A DNA stretch of 64,000 nucleotides from Pedobacter ginsengisoli (GTDB taxonomy: Bacteria > Bacteroidota > Bacteroidia > Sphingobacteriales > Sphingobacteriaceae), in NCBI RefSeq assembly GCF_002736205.1, contig NZ_CP024091.1, positions 4,213,555 through 4,277,554 on the forward strand, given 5' to 3'. The notes beneath the pieces were generated by a model. That model did no database searches. It saw only the letters and a list, made by a program, of their open reading frames with translations, and was not told the DNA's origin. Shown here piece by piece: positions 35,534-44,923 of this stretch. Numbering within the stretch: position 1 is the stretch's first letter; each line of letters starts with the position of its first letter. The position numbers and the translations under genes were made by a program.

Positions 35534-35565
35534 CAAAAGTATGAAAATAAGGGATATCTATACAA
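35534..35565 (-). promoter_or_regulatory. Predicted promoter of the CsbD-like gene
   Basis: TACTTTTG (35534-35541) and TTG (35563-35565) are separated by 21 bases on the minus strand, a consensus match. The predicted leader is only about 11 bases. Confidence 0.5.
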
Positions 35566-35570
35566 TAAAA

Positions 35571-35596
35571 AATCCCCGGCTGTATAACCGGGGATT
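35571..35596 (-). terminator. Intrinsic terminator of the SusC/SusD operon
   Basis: A 9-bp GC-rich stem (AATCCCCGG / CCGGGGATT) with an 8-base loop is followed on the minus strand by TTTTATTG. It lies 14 bp past the stop of the last lipoprotein gene of the operon. Confidence 0.85.
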
Positions 35597-35610
35597 AACG
35601 AGACATTACA

Positions 35611-36060
35611 TTATTGAATTTTTAACGTTAGTGTTTGCTTTTTAGTAAGCGTATTCTTATTAACCACCTCTACTTCCATAACAATAGAAGTTCCTTTTGC
35701 TAAATCACCAGGAACCTGATAACCAAGTAATAAGGAGTCTGTGCGACTAACAGTAGAGTAGGCCTTTTGATAAGGAGTTGTGGATACCAATGCCTGGGCA
35801 TTGGCTCCTACTGTTGATCTTAAATTGATCTTATCAATTTGCTCGTCAGACCAATATCTGAGGTCTAGCTGTACACTTGCTCCTGCTGCCACATTAGTGG
35901 TTTGCGGAGGCTTAACTGTAAACCCGGCAACAACAGGTACCTTTCCAACAATTGTAATATTATCTTTTAACCAATGATCCGGATCATTCTTTTTACATGA
36001 CGAAAACAGAACCACAGTGGCAAAAACAGCTATAAAGAGTTTTGATATTTTATTTTTCAT
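35611..36060 (-). CDS. Small SusC/D-associated lipoprotein
   Basis: The 149-residue protein has a lipoprotein signal with lipobox LFSSC (Cys 22). The mature part is beta-rich: VVAGFTVKPPQTTNVAAGAS, then SVQLDLRYWSDEQIDKINLR and a C-terminal NTLTKKQTLTLKI, suggesting an immunoglobulin-like domain. It ends the SusC-SusD operon and starts 11 bp after the SusD gene. Surface lipoproteins in this position often help bind the glycan. No catalytic motif. Confidence 0.8.
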   Translation of the reverse strand: MKNKISKLFIAVFATVVLFSSCKKNDPDHWLKDNITIVGKVPVVAGFTVKPPQTTNVAAGASVQLDLRYWSDEQIDKINLRSTVGANAQALVSTTPYQKAYSTVSRTDSLLLGYQVPGDLAKGTSIVMEVEVVNKNTLTKKQTLTLKIQ

Positions 36061-36071
36061 ATCCTTTAATG

Positions 36072-37529
36072 TTAATTAAACAACCATAATTTCACAGCCT
36101 GATTGGCCACCTGAGGAACGTTCGGATTTCTTCCCGGCTCATTATCTGCATATTTTGCGCGCTGAACATATCCTGTTCCTAATAAATTTTTAAACGGTGG
36201 AACTAAGCCCGGATATATGGTATTGTTATATTGATATCTTCTCATATCGGTCCAGGTTTCCATTTGCAGGAACAATGCGATGTACTTTTGAAGCATTACA
36301 TCAGTAAGCGTTAAGTTAGCAGATCCTTTACTAATCAGAGGGCTATTAACATAGTTATTGATATCACCTATCGCTACCCCTAACTTTTGCATATTTCCCT
36401 TAATCCCATTTAAATAGGCGGTATAAGCTCCTTCTTTATCTGTAGCAAATAGTCCTTCGGCCTTTATAAACTGAACCTCGGCATAGGTAAGTATAGGAAC
36501 AGGAGATGTTCTTGCTCCATAAAAGGTTTTGTCAGTGATATCACTATTGGCCAGATTAGCTCCTTGCTGTGTACTTAACGCACCAACAGGCCGACCTATG
36601 TAGGTGGCTGCACCGGCATTGTCGAACAATTTTGGCATTCTTGGATCTATAAGTGCATTGAAATAACCTGTCCCATTCATTAAATTGACCATAAAATAAG
36701 AAGGACGGTGTTGCTTTGAAGTAAGTGCAGGCTGACCAAGGTTAGTATACCATGGACTTGGTTTATCCTGTGTGTACTTTACCTGCAAATCTGCAGCTCC
36801 TGTAATATCATCAATAGCTAGTGCAGCATCCTCTGCAGCTTTAAGAGCGTTAGCAGGATCCTTAGTCGATAAGTTGATATAATATCTGGCTCTTGCGCCA
36901 TATGCTGCCTTTTTCCAGCTGGCAATTACACCTTTAAAAGCTAAATCAGTGGCCCCTACTTGTAATGCCGTATTTGTTGGAACTGGCTTATTCAAATCGG
37001 TTATTGCGCCATCTAACAGCTCTTTTAATGATACGGTGTAAATATCCTGCTGACTATCGTACTTAGGACTAGGGACTGAAGGGCCCTGGAAGGCCTCTTT
37101 GTAAGGCAAATCGCCCCATAAATCCGTACTCTGCATTAAATTTAAAGCAAGTAATAACTTACCTATACCCGAATACTGGGGTGCGCCTAATGCTTCTGAC
37201 CTTTTGATCATATCTTTTAGATTGGGCATTGCATCCCGATAGGCAGATTCCCATATATTATCAAAACCATACGGATTATAGGAATCTATATTTGCCTCGT
37301 ATGAATTAAAGCCAGCCAGATACTGAGGGTACGAATTGCCATATTGCCCTGCATTAAAAAATGAGGTCGCAGTAAATTGGATTGTTGAAGCCAATAACCC
37401 CGAAATGGTTGCCTGATCAGGCGTCAACCTTGATGGATCATCATTTATGTTCAACTGTTTCTTGCACGCCCCAAAAATTACTGAAGTAGCAATTAGTGCG
37501 AGAAAAACTTTAAAATTTATATTTTTCAT
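36072..37529 (-). CDS. SusD/RagB-like outer-membrane lipoprotein
   Basis: The 485-residue lipoprotein has a signal with Cys near residue 21 (SVIFGAC). The body fits the SusD-like 2 family: DPSRLTPDQATISGLLAST at the N-terminus, TPR-like helices around SGIGKLLLALNLMQSTDLWGDLPY, and a C-terminal region with LQMETWTDMRRYQYNN. SusD proteins are the lid of the SusC channel and capture glycans at the cell surface. It lies 9 bp after susC and 11 bp before the small lipoprotein. The genes nearby favour an amino-sugar or peptidoglycan-derived ligand (inference). Confidence 0.92.
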   Translation of the reverse strand: MKNINFKVFLALIATSVIFGACKKQLNINDDPSRLTPDQATISGLLASTIQFTATSFFNAGQYGNSYPQYLAGFNSYEANIDSYNPYGFDNIWESAYRDAMPNLKDMIKRSEALGAPQYSGIGKLLLALNLMQSTDLWGDLPYKEAFQGPSVPSPKYDSQQDIYTVSLKELLDGAITDLNKPVPTNTALQVGATDLAFKGVIASWKKAAYGARARYYINLSTKDPANALKAAEDAALAIDDITGAADLQVKYTQDKPSPWYTNLGQPALTSKQHRPSYFMVNLMNGTGYFNALIDPRMPKLFDNAGAATYIGRPVGALSTQQGANLANSDITDKTFYGARTSPVPILTYAEVQFIKAEGLFATDKEGAYTAYLNGIKGNMQKLGVAIGDINNYVNSPLISKGSANLTLTDVMLQKYIALFLQMETWTDMRRYQYNNTIYPGLVPPFKNLLGTGYVQRAKYADNEPGRNPNVPQVANQAVKLWLFN

Positions 37530-37538
37530 AACTGAATC

Positions 37539-40500
37539 TTAGAAATTAACATTTAAACCAAGAAATATGCTTCTGGTGGTCGGAACACCAGTACCTACAT
37601 ATCCCACAGAATTTGAACCTGCGCCATAAGCACTTGCCTCAGGATCAAACCCGATAAAAGGGGTGCTTAACCAAAGGTTATTTGCCGTTGCCGAAATTGA
37701 TGCTGCTTTAATAAAGCTCTTGTTCAGCCATTTTTTTGGCAATTCGTACGATAAGGATACATTTTGTAACCTTATCCATGAAGCATCCTGAAATCCGTTA
37801 TTTTCCGGAGCCAGTTTATAAGGGAAACTATTTGCATAAAAAGCCTGATCAACAAGTACTTGCTTATCATTTGGAGCATAAATAGGCGCTTCGGCGGTTC
37901 CTATGTTTTTTACACCTTTAAATATTACCTGTGTATCTCGTATTTGTGTTTCGGCACCTATACCAGTTGAAAACCTTTGTGTTTTAGGAATATCAAAAAC
38001 ATCTCCACCCCTTCTAAAGTTAAACATAAATGAGAAGGTTATACCTTTATAAGCCAAAGTACTTCCTAATCCTCCGGTCCAGTCAGGATAAGCATTTCCT
38101 ATTAAGTAATTATTAGAAAGTGGCTGAGGAATTACCGGATATCCATCAGCACCAATAACCAGCTGTCCGTTATACTCACTGTTCTGGTCTGTAACACGTG
38201 TGTAAGGCCAACCGTACCAATCGCCCGGCCTGCCACCGGTTTTTATAATTTGTTTTACCCACGGACTCTCAGGATTAAACTGAATCTCGTTTACTCCGGG
38301 AGGCATAGAAAGCACCCTTCCTTTCGTGCGCGACCAATTCGCATTTATATCCCACTTAAGGTTATCGTTGCTAACAATTGTTGCGCTTAACAGAAATTCC
38401 AGCGATTTATTTCTAATCTTTCCGGCATTGGTTACAAAAATATCATAGCCCGAAGCATAACTAATTGGCACTGGCACAATTTGGTCAATACTATTCAAAA
38501 TAGCATAGTTTGCATCCAGGGTTAACCTGCTTTTAAAGAAATGAAATTCACCTCCAAACTCCAGTCCTTTTGTCCTTTCAGGGCGCAAAGACTCAGAGCC
38601 AATTCTAATATCTCTTCTTACCCCGCTTACACCATCAAATGCGGCCAGTGTTGAGTAATACTCTCCTATTTGATAAGGATCGGCATCTTTACCAACCTCT
38701 GCGTAGGAAAGTCTTAATTTACCAAAATTAAATATGTCATTTTGCTGCAAACCTAAGGTTTCAGTAAACACATATGATAAGCTGGTAGATGGGTAGAAGA
38801 AAGATCGGTTACTTTGAGGCAAGGTTGATGACCAGTCATTTCTTCCGGTTACCCCTAAGAAAACTGTATTGTCGTAACTTACATTTAAATCACCAAAAAC
38901 ACCTATTATGTTCTTTTTACCCGGATAAGTTAAAGTAGTATATACGTTGTAATTATTTATACTCTCTACATTAGCAACAACGGCCTGCGTTCCATTAAGG
39001 GATAGGTTAGTTCTGTTGATATGGGTGAACGAATGCCCCAGCAAGAAGTTAACAAACCATTTCTGGCCAAATTGCTTGCTAGCCCTGGCATAGAAGTTTG
39101 AGTTGACCTCGCCATAACTAATCCTTTGCTCAGTCATAGACCCTAATGTGCTAATCAGCAATCCTTTTTCATTATAAATCTGTCTAAAATCGGTATAGTT
39201 ATCAACACCTGCTTTATAGTTAAAAGTTAACCAGTCATTGGCCTTAAACTCTACGCCTAAGTTTCCAATTACCCTGTTTACATTATCTTTTAAAAAGGCG
39301 TTTTCAGTAAAATAAAATGGGTTTTGAATTGATCCATTATATGTTTTTTCAGTTCCATCCGGATTCAGATAATCGGCAGGATTAACCGTATTTGTATGGC
39401 GCATTAAATAAAATATTGTACCAGAGGTGATGCCGGTACGAGGGTTTTTTCCGCCTGAATTAATGTAATTGGCAGAGCCCTCAAACTTGAACTTCTCTGA
39501 TGCTTTTAAGGTTCCTGACAATCTTATAGAGGTTTTGCCATAATCAGAATTAGGAACAACACCATTTTGCTCTGAATTTGATATCGAAGTAAAATAAGTA
39601 GCATTGTCATTTCCCCCGCTAAAAGTAAATGAGTTCTGAGTTTGGTGTCCCGTTTTAAAGAACACATCGTAAGGATTATATACTGGTATACCGCTTTCAA
39701 TTTTAGGCCCCCAGCTATTTACACTAGGCACATATGCACCACCATTACCATTACCATAGGTTGTTTGTATTGGAGGTGTTTTAGTTACATCGTCAAAACT
39801 AACTGAACTTTTAAAATTAAAGTTAGGCTTACCCGCCTTACCCGATTTAGTGGTAATAATAATAGCTCCGTTAGCAGCCCTTAAACCATACAATACAGAA
39901 GCTGCCGGTCCTTTAAGAATAGTCATTGTTTCAATGTCCTCCGGATTTATATCGGCAGCACGGTTTGGATTCTGAAAGTTGTCACTGTTTATACCTATTA
40001 AATCGGTACTGTTAGAGATGGGAATTCCATCGACAACAAACAATGGCTGGTTGTCGGCCGAAGGGTTTAAAGAGTTAATTCCTCTGATCTGGATTCTTGA
40101 ACCTGAACCTGCAGCGCCACCGGCACTTGTAATTTGAACCCCAGAAGCTTTACCCTTTAAAGCATTTAACACATTCGATTGATTGGTATTGGTAATATCT
40201 GCAGCCTTAATATCTTGAGTTGCATAGCCTAATGACCTCTTTTGTTGTTTAATACCCAGGGCGGTAACAACAACTTCGGTTAGCACCTTTGAGTCTGGTG
40301 CCATTGCAACATCCAACGTTGTTGTGCTACCTACCGTTTTCTCTTGGGTGAGCATACTAACATAAGAGAAAATTAACACGTCATTTTCATTGGCTTTAAT
40401 ACTGTACATCCCATTTGTAGCAGTTTGAACAACACTGGACGTTCCTTTAATTTTTACGGAAACACCAGGGATGGGAGATCCATCTTCAGTTGAGGTGACT

Positions 40501-40587
40501 TTACCTGTAATCGTTTTTTGCTGGGCAAATGTTTGGGAAATTAGCAAAAAACCAACTGTAATAAACAGAAGTAGTTTTTTTTTTCAT
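37539..40587 (-). CDS. SusC/RagA-like TonB-linked outer-membrane protein, frameshifted at an A10 tract
   Basis: The protein would be about 1015 residues: a signal peptide, a CarboxypepD-like domain (TITGKVTSTEDGSPIPGVSV), a plug domain (VDGIPISNSTDLIGIN) and a beta-barrel ending TGVPTTRSIFLGLNVNF. It transports glycans through the outer membrane with SusD and TonB. An ATG at 40585-40587 is followed by ten A (40575-40584). With ten A the frame ends after 28 codons. With nine A it reads MKKKLLLFITVGFLLI and joins the long frame. No ATG lies in the correct frame nearby; only a TTG at 40545-40547 inside the signal peptide. See findings. Confidence 0.88.
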
Positions 40588-40650
40588 GAACGATAGTTTG
40601 GTTAATAAATTTAAGTTCTCGTTTGCTAATCGCGGGAAAGTACGGGTTTT

Positions 40651-40670
40651 CAAAACACGCAATTACACGC
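40651..40670. repeat. Tandem ACACGC direct repeat, 10-bp period, before susC
   Basis: ACACGC occurs at 40655-40660 and 40665-40670, spaced by exactly one helical turn. It lies just downstream of a candidate -7 box for susC (TAGGTTTG, 40678-40685 on the minus strand), where a repressor could block initiation. Function inferred. Confidence 0.45.
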
Positions 40671-40677
40671 AAAAAAT

Positions 40678-40685
40678 CAAACCTA
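40678..40685 (-). promoter_or_regulatory. Candidate -7 box for the susC operon
   Basis: TAGGTTTG on the minus strand fits TAnnTTTG; no good -33 box is found at the usual distance. The leader to the ATG at 40587 would be about 85 bases. Confidence 0.35.
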
Positions 40686-40765
40686 TAGTAAATATCATAA
40701 ATGTTTTTCACTTATTTACAAAATAAACGAGTATTTCATTCTTGTTACACAAACCAATATTGCAC

Positions 40766-40785
40766 AAACCCGCATAAACCCGCAT
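40766..40785. repeat. Tandem AAACCCGCAT repeat, 10-bp period, before the DeoR gene
   Basis: The 10-base unit AAACCCGCAT occurs twice in direct tandem (40766-40775 and 40776-40785), about 48 bp before the regulator gene. Together with the ACACGC pair it frames the divergent promoter region. It could be the operator for the DeoR-type regulator (inference). Confidence 0.5.
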
Positions 40786-40832
40786 TAAATTATTACTTGA
40801 TTTTTATTTACTTTAGCTAAAATTTAAATTGA

Positions 40833-41579
40833 ATGCTTAAAAAAGAAAGACATGATTTTGTGATGAGGCAAATAAACTTGCACAATCGGGTTCTTACCTC
40901 TGACCTTGTTCAATTGCTTAATGTTTCGGAAGACACCATAAGGCGCGATCTTCAGGAATTGTCTGACAACAATAAGCTTTTCAAGGTTCACGGTGGTGCG
41001 CTATCAAAATCTTATCAATCTTCTTTTGATGATAGCGCTGTATATGCCAAGGATGCTAAGATTAGCATTGCTAAAAAAGCCATTTCGCTTATAAAGGATG
41101 GCATGGTTGTTTTAACCGGCGGAGGAACTACTATAATTGAGGTAGCCAAGCTTTTGCCAGAGAATTTACATGCTACATTTTTTACCATCAGTCCTTTTGT
41201 AGCTATTGAGCTGGCTAAGTATTCAAAAATTGAAGTTATTTTAATTGGAGGCTTGTTTTCCAAGAACTCTCAGGTAACCTACGGCGGGCATGTGATAAAT
41301 CAACTATCGGAGATAAGTGCAGATCTTTGTTTACTAGGAACCAGTGCGCTTCATCCAACAGATGGATTAACAGATACGGACTGGGAAATTAATCAGCTAA
41401 AAAAAACAATGCTTAATTTTTCAAAAAGAACAGCGGTACTTTGCATCTCCGAAAAATTAGATATCTCTTTAAGATTAAAAGTAGCCCCGCTTGAAACTAT
41501 TGATTATTTAATTACGGAGCTTCCAGCTAATGACAGCACATTAAACGCTTACCAGCGTAAAAACCTTCAAATTCTTTAA
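40833..41579 (+). CDS. DeoR/GlpR-family transcriptional regulator
   Basis: A 248-residue regulator with an N-terminal winged helix-turn-helix. VLTSDLVQLLNVSEDTIRRDLQELSDNNKL matches the DeoR motif, with residues VSEDTIRRDL as the recognition part. The C-terminal half is a sugar-phosphate sensor domain with VLTGGGTTIIEVAKLLP, TDTDWEINQLKKTML and CISEKLD. DeoR proteins usually repress sugar-use genes and are relieved by a phosphorylated sugar. It is divergent from susC, and the last 4 bp overlap the end of anmK. It may control the SusC/D operon and nagB. Confidence 0.92.
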   Translation: MLKKERHDFVMRQINLHNRVLTSDLVQLLNVSEDTIRRDLQELSDNNKLFKVHGGALSKSYQSSFDDSAVYAKDAKISIAKKAISLIKDGMVVLTGGGTTIIEVAKLLPENLHATFFTISPFVAIELAKYSKIEVILIGGLFSKNSQVTYGGHVINQLSEISADLCLLGTSALHPTDGLTDTDWEINQLKKTMLNFSKRTAVLCISEKLDISLRLKVAPLETIDYLITELPANDSTLNAYQRKNLQIL

Positions 41580-42793
41580 AAAGGCAGGCAGATTTTACCC
41601 ATGCATATGGATGGAACTGCGCCCCTGTTACCAAAATTAACGGTTGAGCCATTTAATGTTTCATTGGCCAGAACTGCAAAAAGAACCGCCTCTTTGGCAT
41701 CAGGGTTTATATGTAAATCGTTTGTGGTATAAAAGCTGGCATCAGGCAGTCCATTTTTAAGTAGTTTTACCAGCAATGGATTATGCATTCCGCCTCCACT
41801 CATATAAATTGATAGTTTCTGATCATCAGAAAAACATTTACTAATTGCATTAACAATAACCTTAGATGTAAAGCTGCATAAAGTTGCCATTACATCCTCA
41901 TTGCTGAGGTTATTAGTTTTTGACCGATCCTGAGCTGCTATTAAATAATTTAAATTAAACAATTCCGGTCCGGTTGTTTTAGGGAGTTCAGCATCTAAGA
42001 ATTCTGAATGCATTAACTCATTTAATAATTCCATACTGACCACACCTTCCTTTGCTATTGCAGCATTTTCATCAAAATATATCCCTTGATAGCGACTCTG
42101 AACAAATTGATCCATCAATGTATTTCCGGGACCAACATCGGTAGAGAATACCTTTTGGGCATCATTGTCTGCCGGCAAATAAGTAAAATTAGCTATCCCT
42201 CCTATATTTAACATTACCCTGTCTTCTCCTTTTTCTGAGAATAGCAGAAAATCGCCATACACAGCAAGTGGAGCACCTTCGCCTCCGGCCGCAATATGTT
42301 TTTGTCTGAAATCACAAATAGTAACAATACCTGTTTTTACTGCAATATGATCTCCATCTCCTATTTGCAGGGTGCCATTAGGATAATCAGGCAGTTGATG
42401 CAAAGTGGCCGGAGCGTGGAAAATAGTTTGCCCATGGCTTGCAATCACATCCACGTCCTCTGGTTTTATTCCCCATAATTTAATAGCCTCCAAAATCATT
42501 TCTGCATGGATTGACCCAATTTTTTCATTCATAAGGCAAACCTTCTCCAGATTTGCATCTTTTCTGGAAAATATAGCTTTAACTTCTGCTTTAAAGACAT
42601 TGGAATATGGAACTGTTTTGAAATTCTTAACCCTAACTTTAGTAGCTGAGCTGCTTCCACTAACACTGCAAAGAGCAATATCCAATCCGTCAAGCGAAGT
42701 TCCGGACATTAATCCAATTATTAACCGCTCTTTTTTTTCAATTGTATGGAAAAATTTACCCCAGTTAGCATTCATAATTAAAATTTTATCCAT
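41576..42793 (-). CDS. anmK: Anhydro-N-acetylmuramic acid kinase
   Basis: The 405-residue protein has AnmK hallmarks: LIIGLMSGTSLDGLDIALC near the N-terminus (ATP-binding), VIASHGQTIFHAP, DFRQKHIAAGGEGAPL, NIGGIANFTYL and STDVGPGNTLMDQF. AnmK cleaves and phosphorylates 1,6-anhydro-MurNAc to MurNAc-6-phosphate in peptidoglycan recycling. The start is uncertain: Met at 42793 or 42775, both upstream of the conserved region. The stop overlaps the DeoR gene by 4 bp. The neighbours nagB and susC/D support a recycling or uptake role. Confidence 0.93.
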   Translation of the reverse strand: MDKILIMNANWGKFFHTIEKKERLIIGLMSGTSLDGLDIALCSVSGSSSATKVRVKNFKTVPYSNVFKAEVKAIFSRKDANLEKVCLMNEKIGSIHAEMILEAIKLWGIKPEDVDVIASHGQTIFHAPATLHQLPDYPNGTLQIGDGDHIAVKTGIVTICDFRQKHIAAGGEGAPLAVYGDFLLFSEKGEDRVMLNIGGIANFTYLPADNDAQKVFSTDVGPGNTLMDQFVQSRYQGIYFDENAAIAKEGVVSMELLNELMHSEFLDAELPKTTGPELFNLNYLIAAQDRSKTNNLSNEDVMATLCSFTSKVIVNAISKCFSDDQKLSIYMSGGGMHNPLLVKLLKNGLPDASFYTTNDLHINPDAKEAVLFAVLANETLNGSTVNFGNRGAVPSICMGKICLPF

Positions 42794-42861
42794 GCAAGGT
42801 AATATAATTAAAAAAATATTCCATGCAGGCCGTTTTTCAAAAACCCCGTTTGCTTAATAGA

Positions 42862-42911
42862 TCAATCGATTGAGTAAAATACAATACATAAAAACAATTA
42901 GTTAGCTAACT
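42862..42911. promoter_or_regulatory. Two 12-bp palindromes upstream of nagB
   Basis: TCAATCGATTGA (42862-42873) and AGTTAGCTAACT (42900-42911) are perfect palindromes in the divergent anmK-nagB region, upstream of the predicted nagB promoter. They may be operators. The composition is AT-rich, so chance matches are possible. Confidence 0.35.
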
Positions 42912-42941
42912 TTATTTACCTCTTTTACCCAATTAAAATTC

Positions 42942-42971
42942 TTGTTATACTCAATAGAGTCGCTATATTTA
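42942..42971 (+). promoter_or_regulatory. Predicted promoter of nagB
   Basis: TTG (42942-42944) and TATATTTA (42964-42971) are separated by 19 bases; the -7 box differs from TAnnTTTG at one base. The leader would be about 27 bases. Confidence 0.45.
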
Positions 42972-43003
42972 CTGCTCCGTACAAACTTTAAGAACAAAAA
43001 TAA

Positions 43004-44923
43004 ATGGCAAGATTAAATCTTCTGGAGGAAACGCGTTTTGAAAAATTACCCGTTTCTGTCTTTGAAAACCCAAAAGCCGCATCACTTAGTGTGGCCAAAC
43101 GTATCGGGGATCTGATTAAAGAAAAACAAAAGAATAACACTCAGGCTGTTTTAGGTTTAGCTACAGGAGCTACACCTATTGCAGTGTATGCAGAATTAGT
43201 AAGAATGCATAAAGAAGAGGGTTTAAGCTTTAAAAACGTAATCACGTTTAACCTGGATGAATATTATCCAATGCAGCCGGATGCTGCTCAAAGCTACGTT
43301 TCGTTCATGAACGAGCATTTGTTTGATCACATCGACATCGACAAAAATAATGTTAACATCCCTGATGGAACCTTGAGTTTAGAAGAGATTCCTGCTTTTT
43401 GCCTTGCCTATGAAAAAAAGATTGGAGATGTAGGGGGATTAGATATCCAGATATTAGGTATCGGTCGTACCGGCCACATCGGTTTCAATGAGCCTGGTTC
43501 TGCTCCAAACTCAGGTACACGTTTGGTTACACTTGATGACCTGACAAGACGTGATGCTGCAAGAGATTTTGGTGGTAAATCTTTTGTGCCTACAAAAGCA
43601 ATTACCATGGGTATTGGAACAATTTTCAAAGCACGTGAAATTATTTTGATGGCATGGAACAAGAAAAAAGCCTCTATCATTAAAAAAGCCGTTGAAGGTG
43701 AAATTTCAGGTGATGTTCCTGCTACTTACCTGCAGCTATCAGAACATGTAGAATTCATTTTGGATCAGGATGCTGCATCTTTACTAACACGTTTTGACAC
43801 TCCATGGCTAGTAAAGGACTGCGTTTGGGATGAAAAAATTACCAGAAAAGCAGTAATCTGGCTGGCAAATCACTTAGGTAAGCCTGTTCTTAAACTTACT
43901 GAAGATGACTACAATAACAATGGCATGGCTCAGCTGGCTATTGATAGGGGTCCTGTTTATAATATAAACATCGACATCTTTAATAAATTACAACATACAA
44001 TTACCGGATGGCCAGGTGGTAAACCTAATGCTGATGATTCGGAAAGACCAGAAAGAGCAGAACCTGCTAAAAAGCGTTCTATCATTTTCTCGCCACACCC
44101 TGATGATGACGTAATTTCAATGGGTGGTACCTTTATTCGTTTAGTTGATCAAAAACACGATGTACACGTAGCTTACCAAACTTCTGGTAATACGGCAGTA
44201 TGGGATGACGATGCACTTCGTTTTGTAGAATTTAGCATCGATTTTTCTGAGAAAATGGGTCTTGGTAAAGGAGAACTAAAAAACCTTTACAATGATATGC
44301 GTGCATTTATGGAGAAAAAACAACCAAATCAGGTTGATACTCCAGAAATTCAAACTGTAAAAGGCCTAATCAGAAAAGGAGAAGCTATTGCAGGTGCACG
44401 TTATTGCGGACTTGAGGATGATCATATCCACTTCATGGCTCTTCCATTTTATGAAAGTGGAAAAAGCAATAAAAACCCTGTAACTGATCTTGATATTCAA
44501 TTAACGATGGAACTTTTACAGAAGGTTAAGCCAGAACAAGTATTTGCTGCCGGAGATTTTGAAGACCCGCACGGAACACACATTGTTTGTTTCAATATTA
44601 TTTTAGAAGCATTAAAGCGTTTGGCAAAAACTGAAAGCTGGGTTAAAGATTGCTGGTTATGGATGTACCGTGGTGCATGGCAGGAATTTGAAACCCATGA
44701 AATTGAAATGGCTGTTCCACTTAGTCCACAAGAGGTGGAAAGAAAGAAATTTGCTATTTTCAAACATCAGTCGCAAAAAGACAGGGCGGTTTTCCCTGGT
44801 GATGATGCCAGAGAATTCTGGAAAAGAGCTGAAGACAGAAACAGAGAAACTGCTCAGGCTTACGACAATCTGGGATTAGCAGACTACGAGGCTATGGAAG
44901 CCTTTGTACGCTACAAATTTTAA
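43004..44923 (+). CDS. nagB: Glucosamine-6-phosphate deaminase fused to a PIG-L (LmbE-like) deacetylase domain
   Basis: The 639-residue protein has two domains. The N-terminal NagB domain (about residues 1-275) shows LGLATGATPIAVYAELVRM, the active-site FNLDEYYPM and the GRTGHIGFNEPGS lid. The C-terminal domain (about 360-639) starts with SPHPDDDVISMGGT, the PIG-L zinc motif, with DFEDPHGTHI later. NagB converts glucosamine-6-phosphate to fructose-6-phosphate and ammonia. The second domain could remove the acetyl group of GlcNAc-6-phosphate, but this is inference. Long NagB forms are known in Bacteroidota. The stop codon lies at the start of a 24-bp hairpin. Confidence 0.92.
   Translation: MARLNLLEETRFEKLPVSVFENPKAASLSVAKRIGDLIKEKQKNNTQAVLGLATGATPIAVYAELVRMHKEEGLSFKNVITFNLDEYYPMQPDAAQSYVSFMNEHLFDHIDIDKNNVNIPDGTLSLEEIPAFCLAYEKKIGDVGGLDIQILGIGRTGHIGFNEPGSAPNSGTRLVTLDDLTRRDAARDFGGKSFVPTKAITMGIGTIFKAREIILMAWNKKKASIIKKAVEGEISGDVPATYLQLSEHVEFILDQDAASLLTRFDTPWLVKDCVWDEKITRKAVIWLANHLGKPVLKLTEDDYNNNGMAQLAIDRGPVYNINIDIFNKLQHTITGWPGGKPNADDSERPERAEPAKKRSIIFSPHPDDDVISMGGTFIRLVDQKHDVHVAYQTSGNTAVWDDDALRFVEFSIDFSEKMGLGKGELKNLYNDMRAFMEKKQPNQVDTPEIQTVKGLIRKGEAIAGARYCGLEDDHIHFMALPFYESGKSNKNPVTDLDIQLTMELLQKVKPEQVFAAGDFEDPHGTHIVCFNIILEALKRLAKTESWVKDCWLWMYRGAWQEFETHEIEMAVPLSPQEVERKKFAIFKHQSQKDRAVFPGDDAREFWKRAEDRNRETAQAYDNLGLADYEAMEAFVRYKF

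Noticed and set aside
40545..40547. TTG as a real start codon of the SusC gene
   Set aside because: It would remove most of the signal peptide, which is complete if one A is dropped from the A10 tract.
8985..40560. Frequent plus-strand ORFs opposite the TPR, TonB, SusC and SusD genes
   Set aside because: They are antisense shadows with biased composition and no start-site or motif support.
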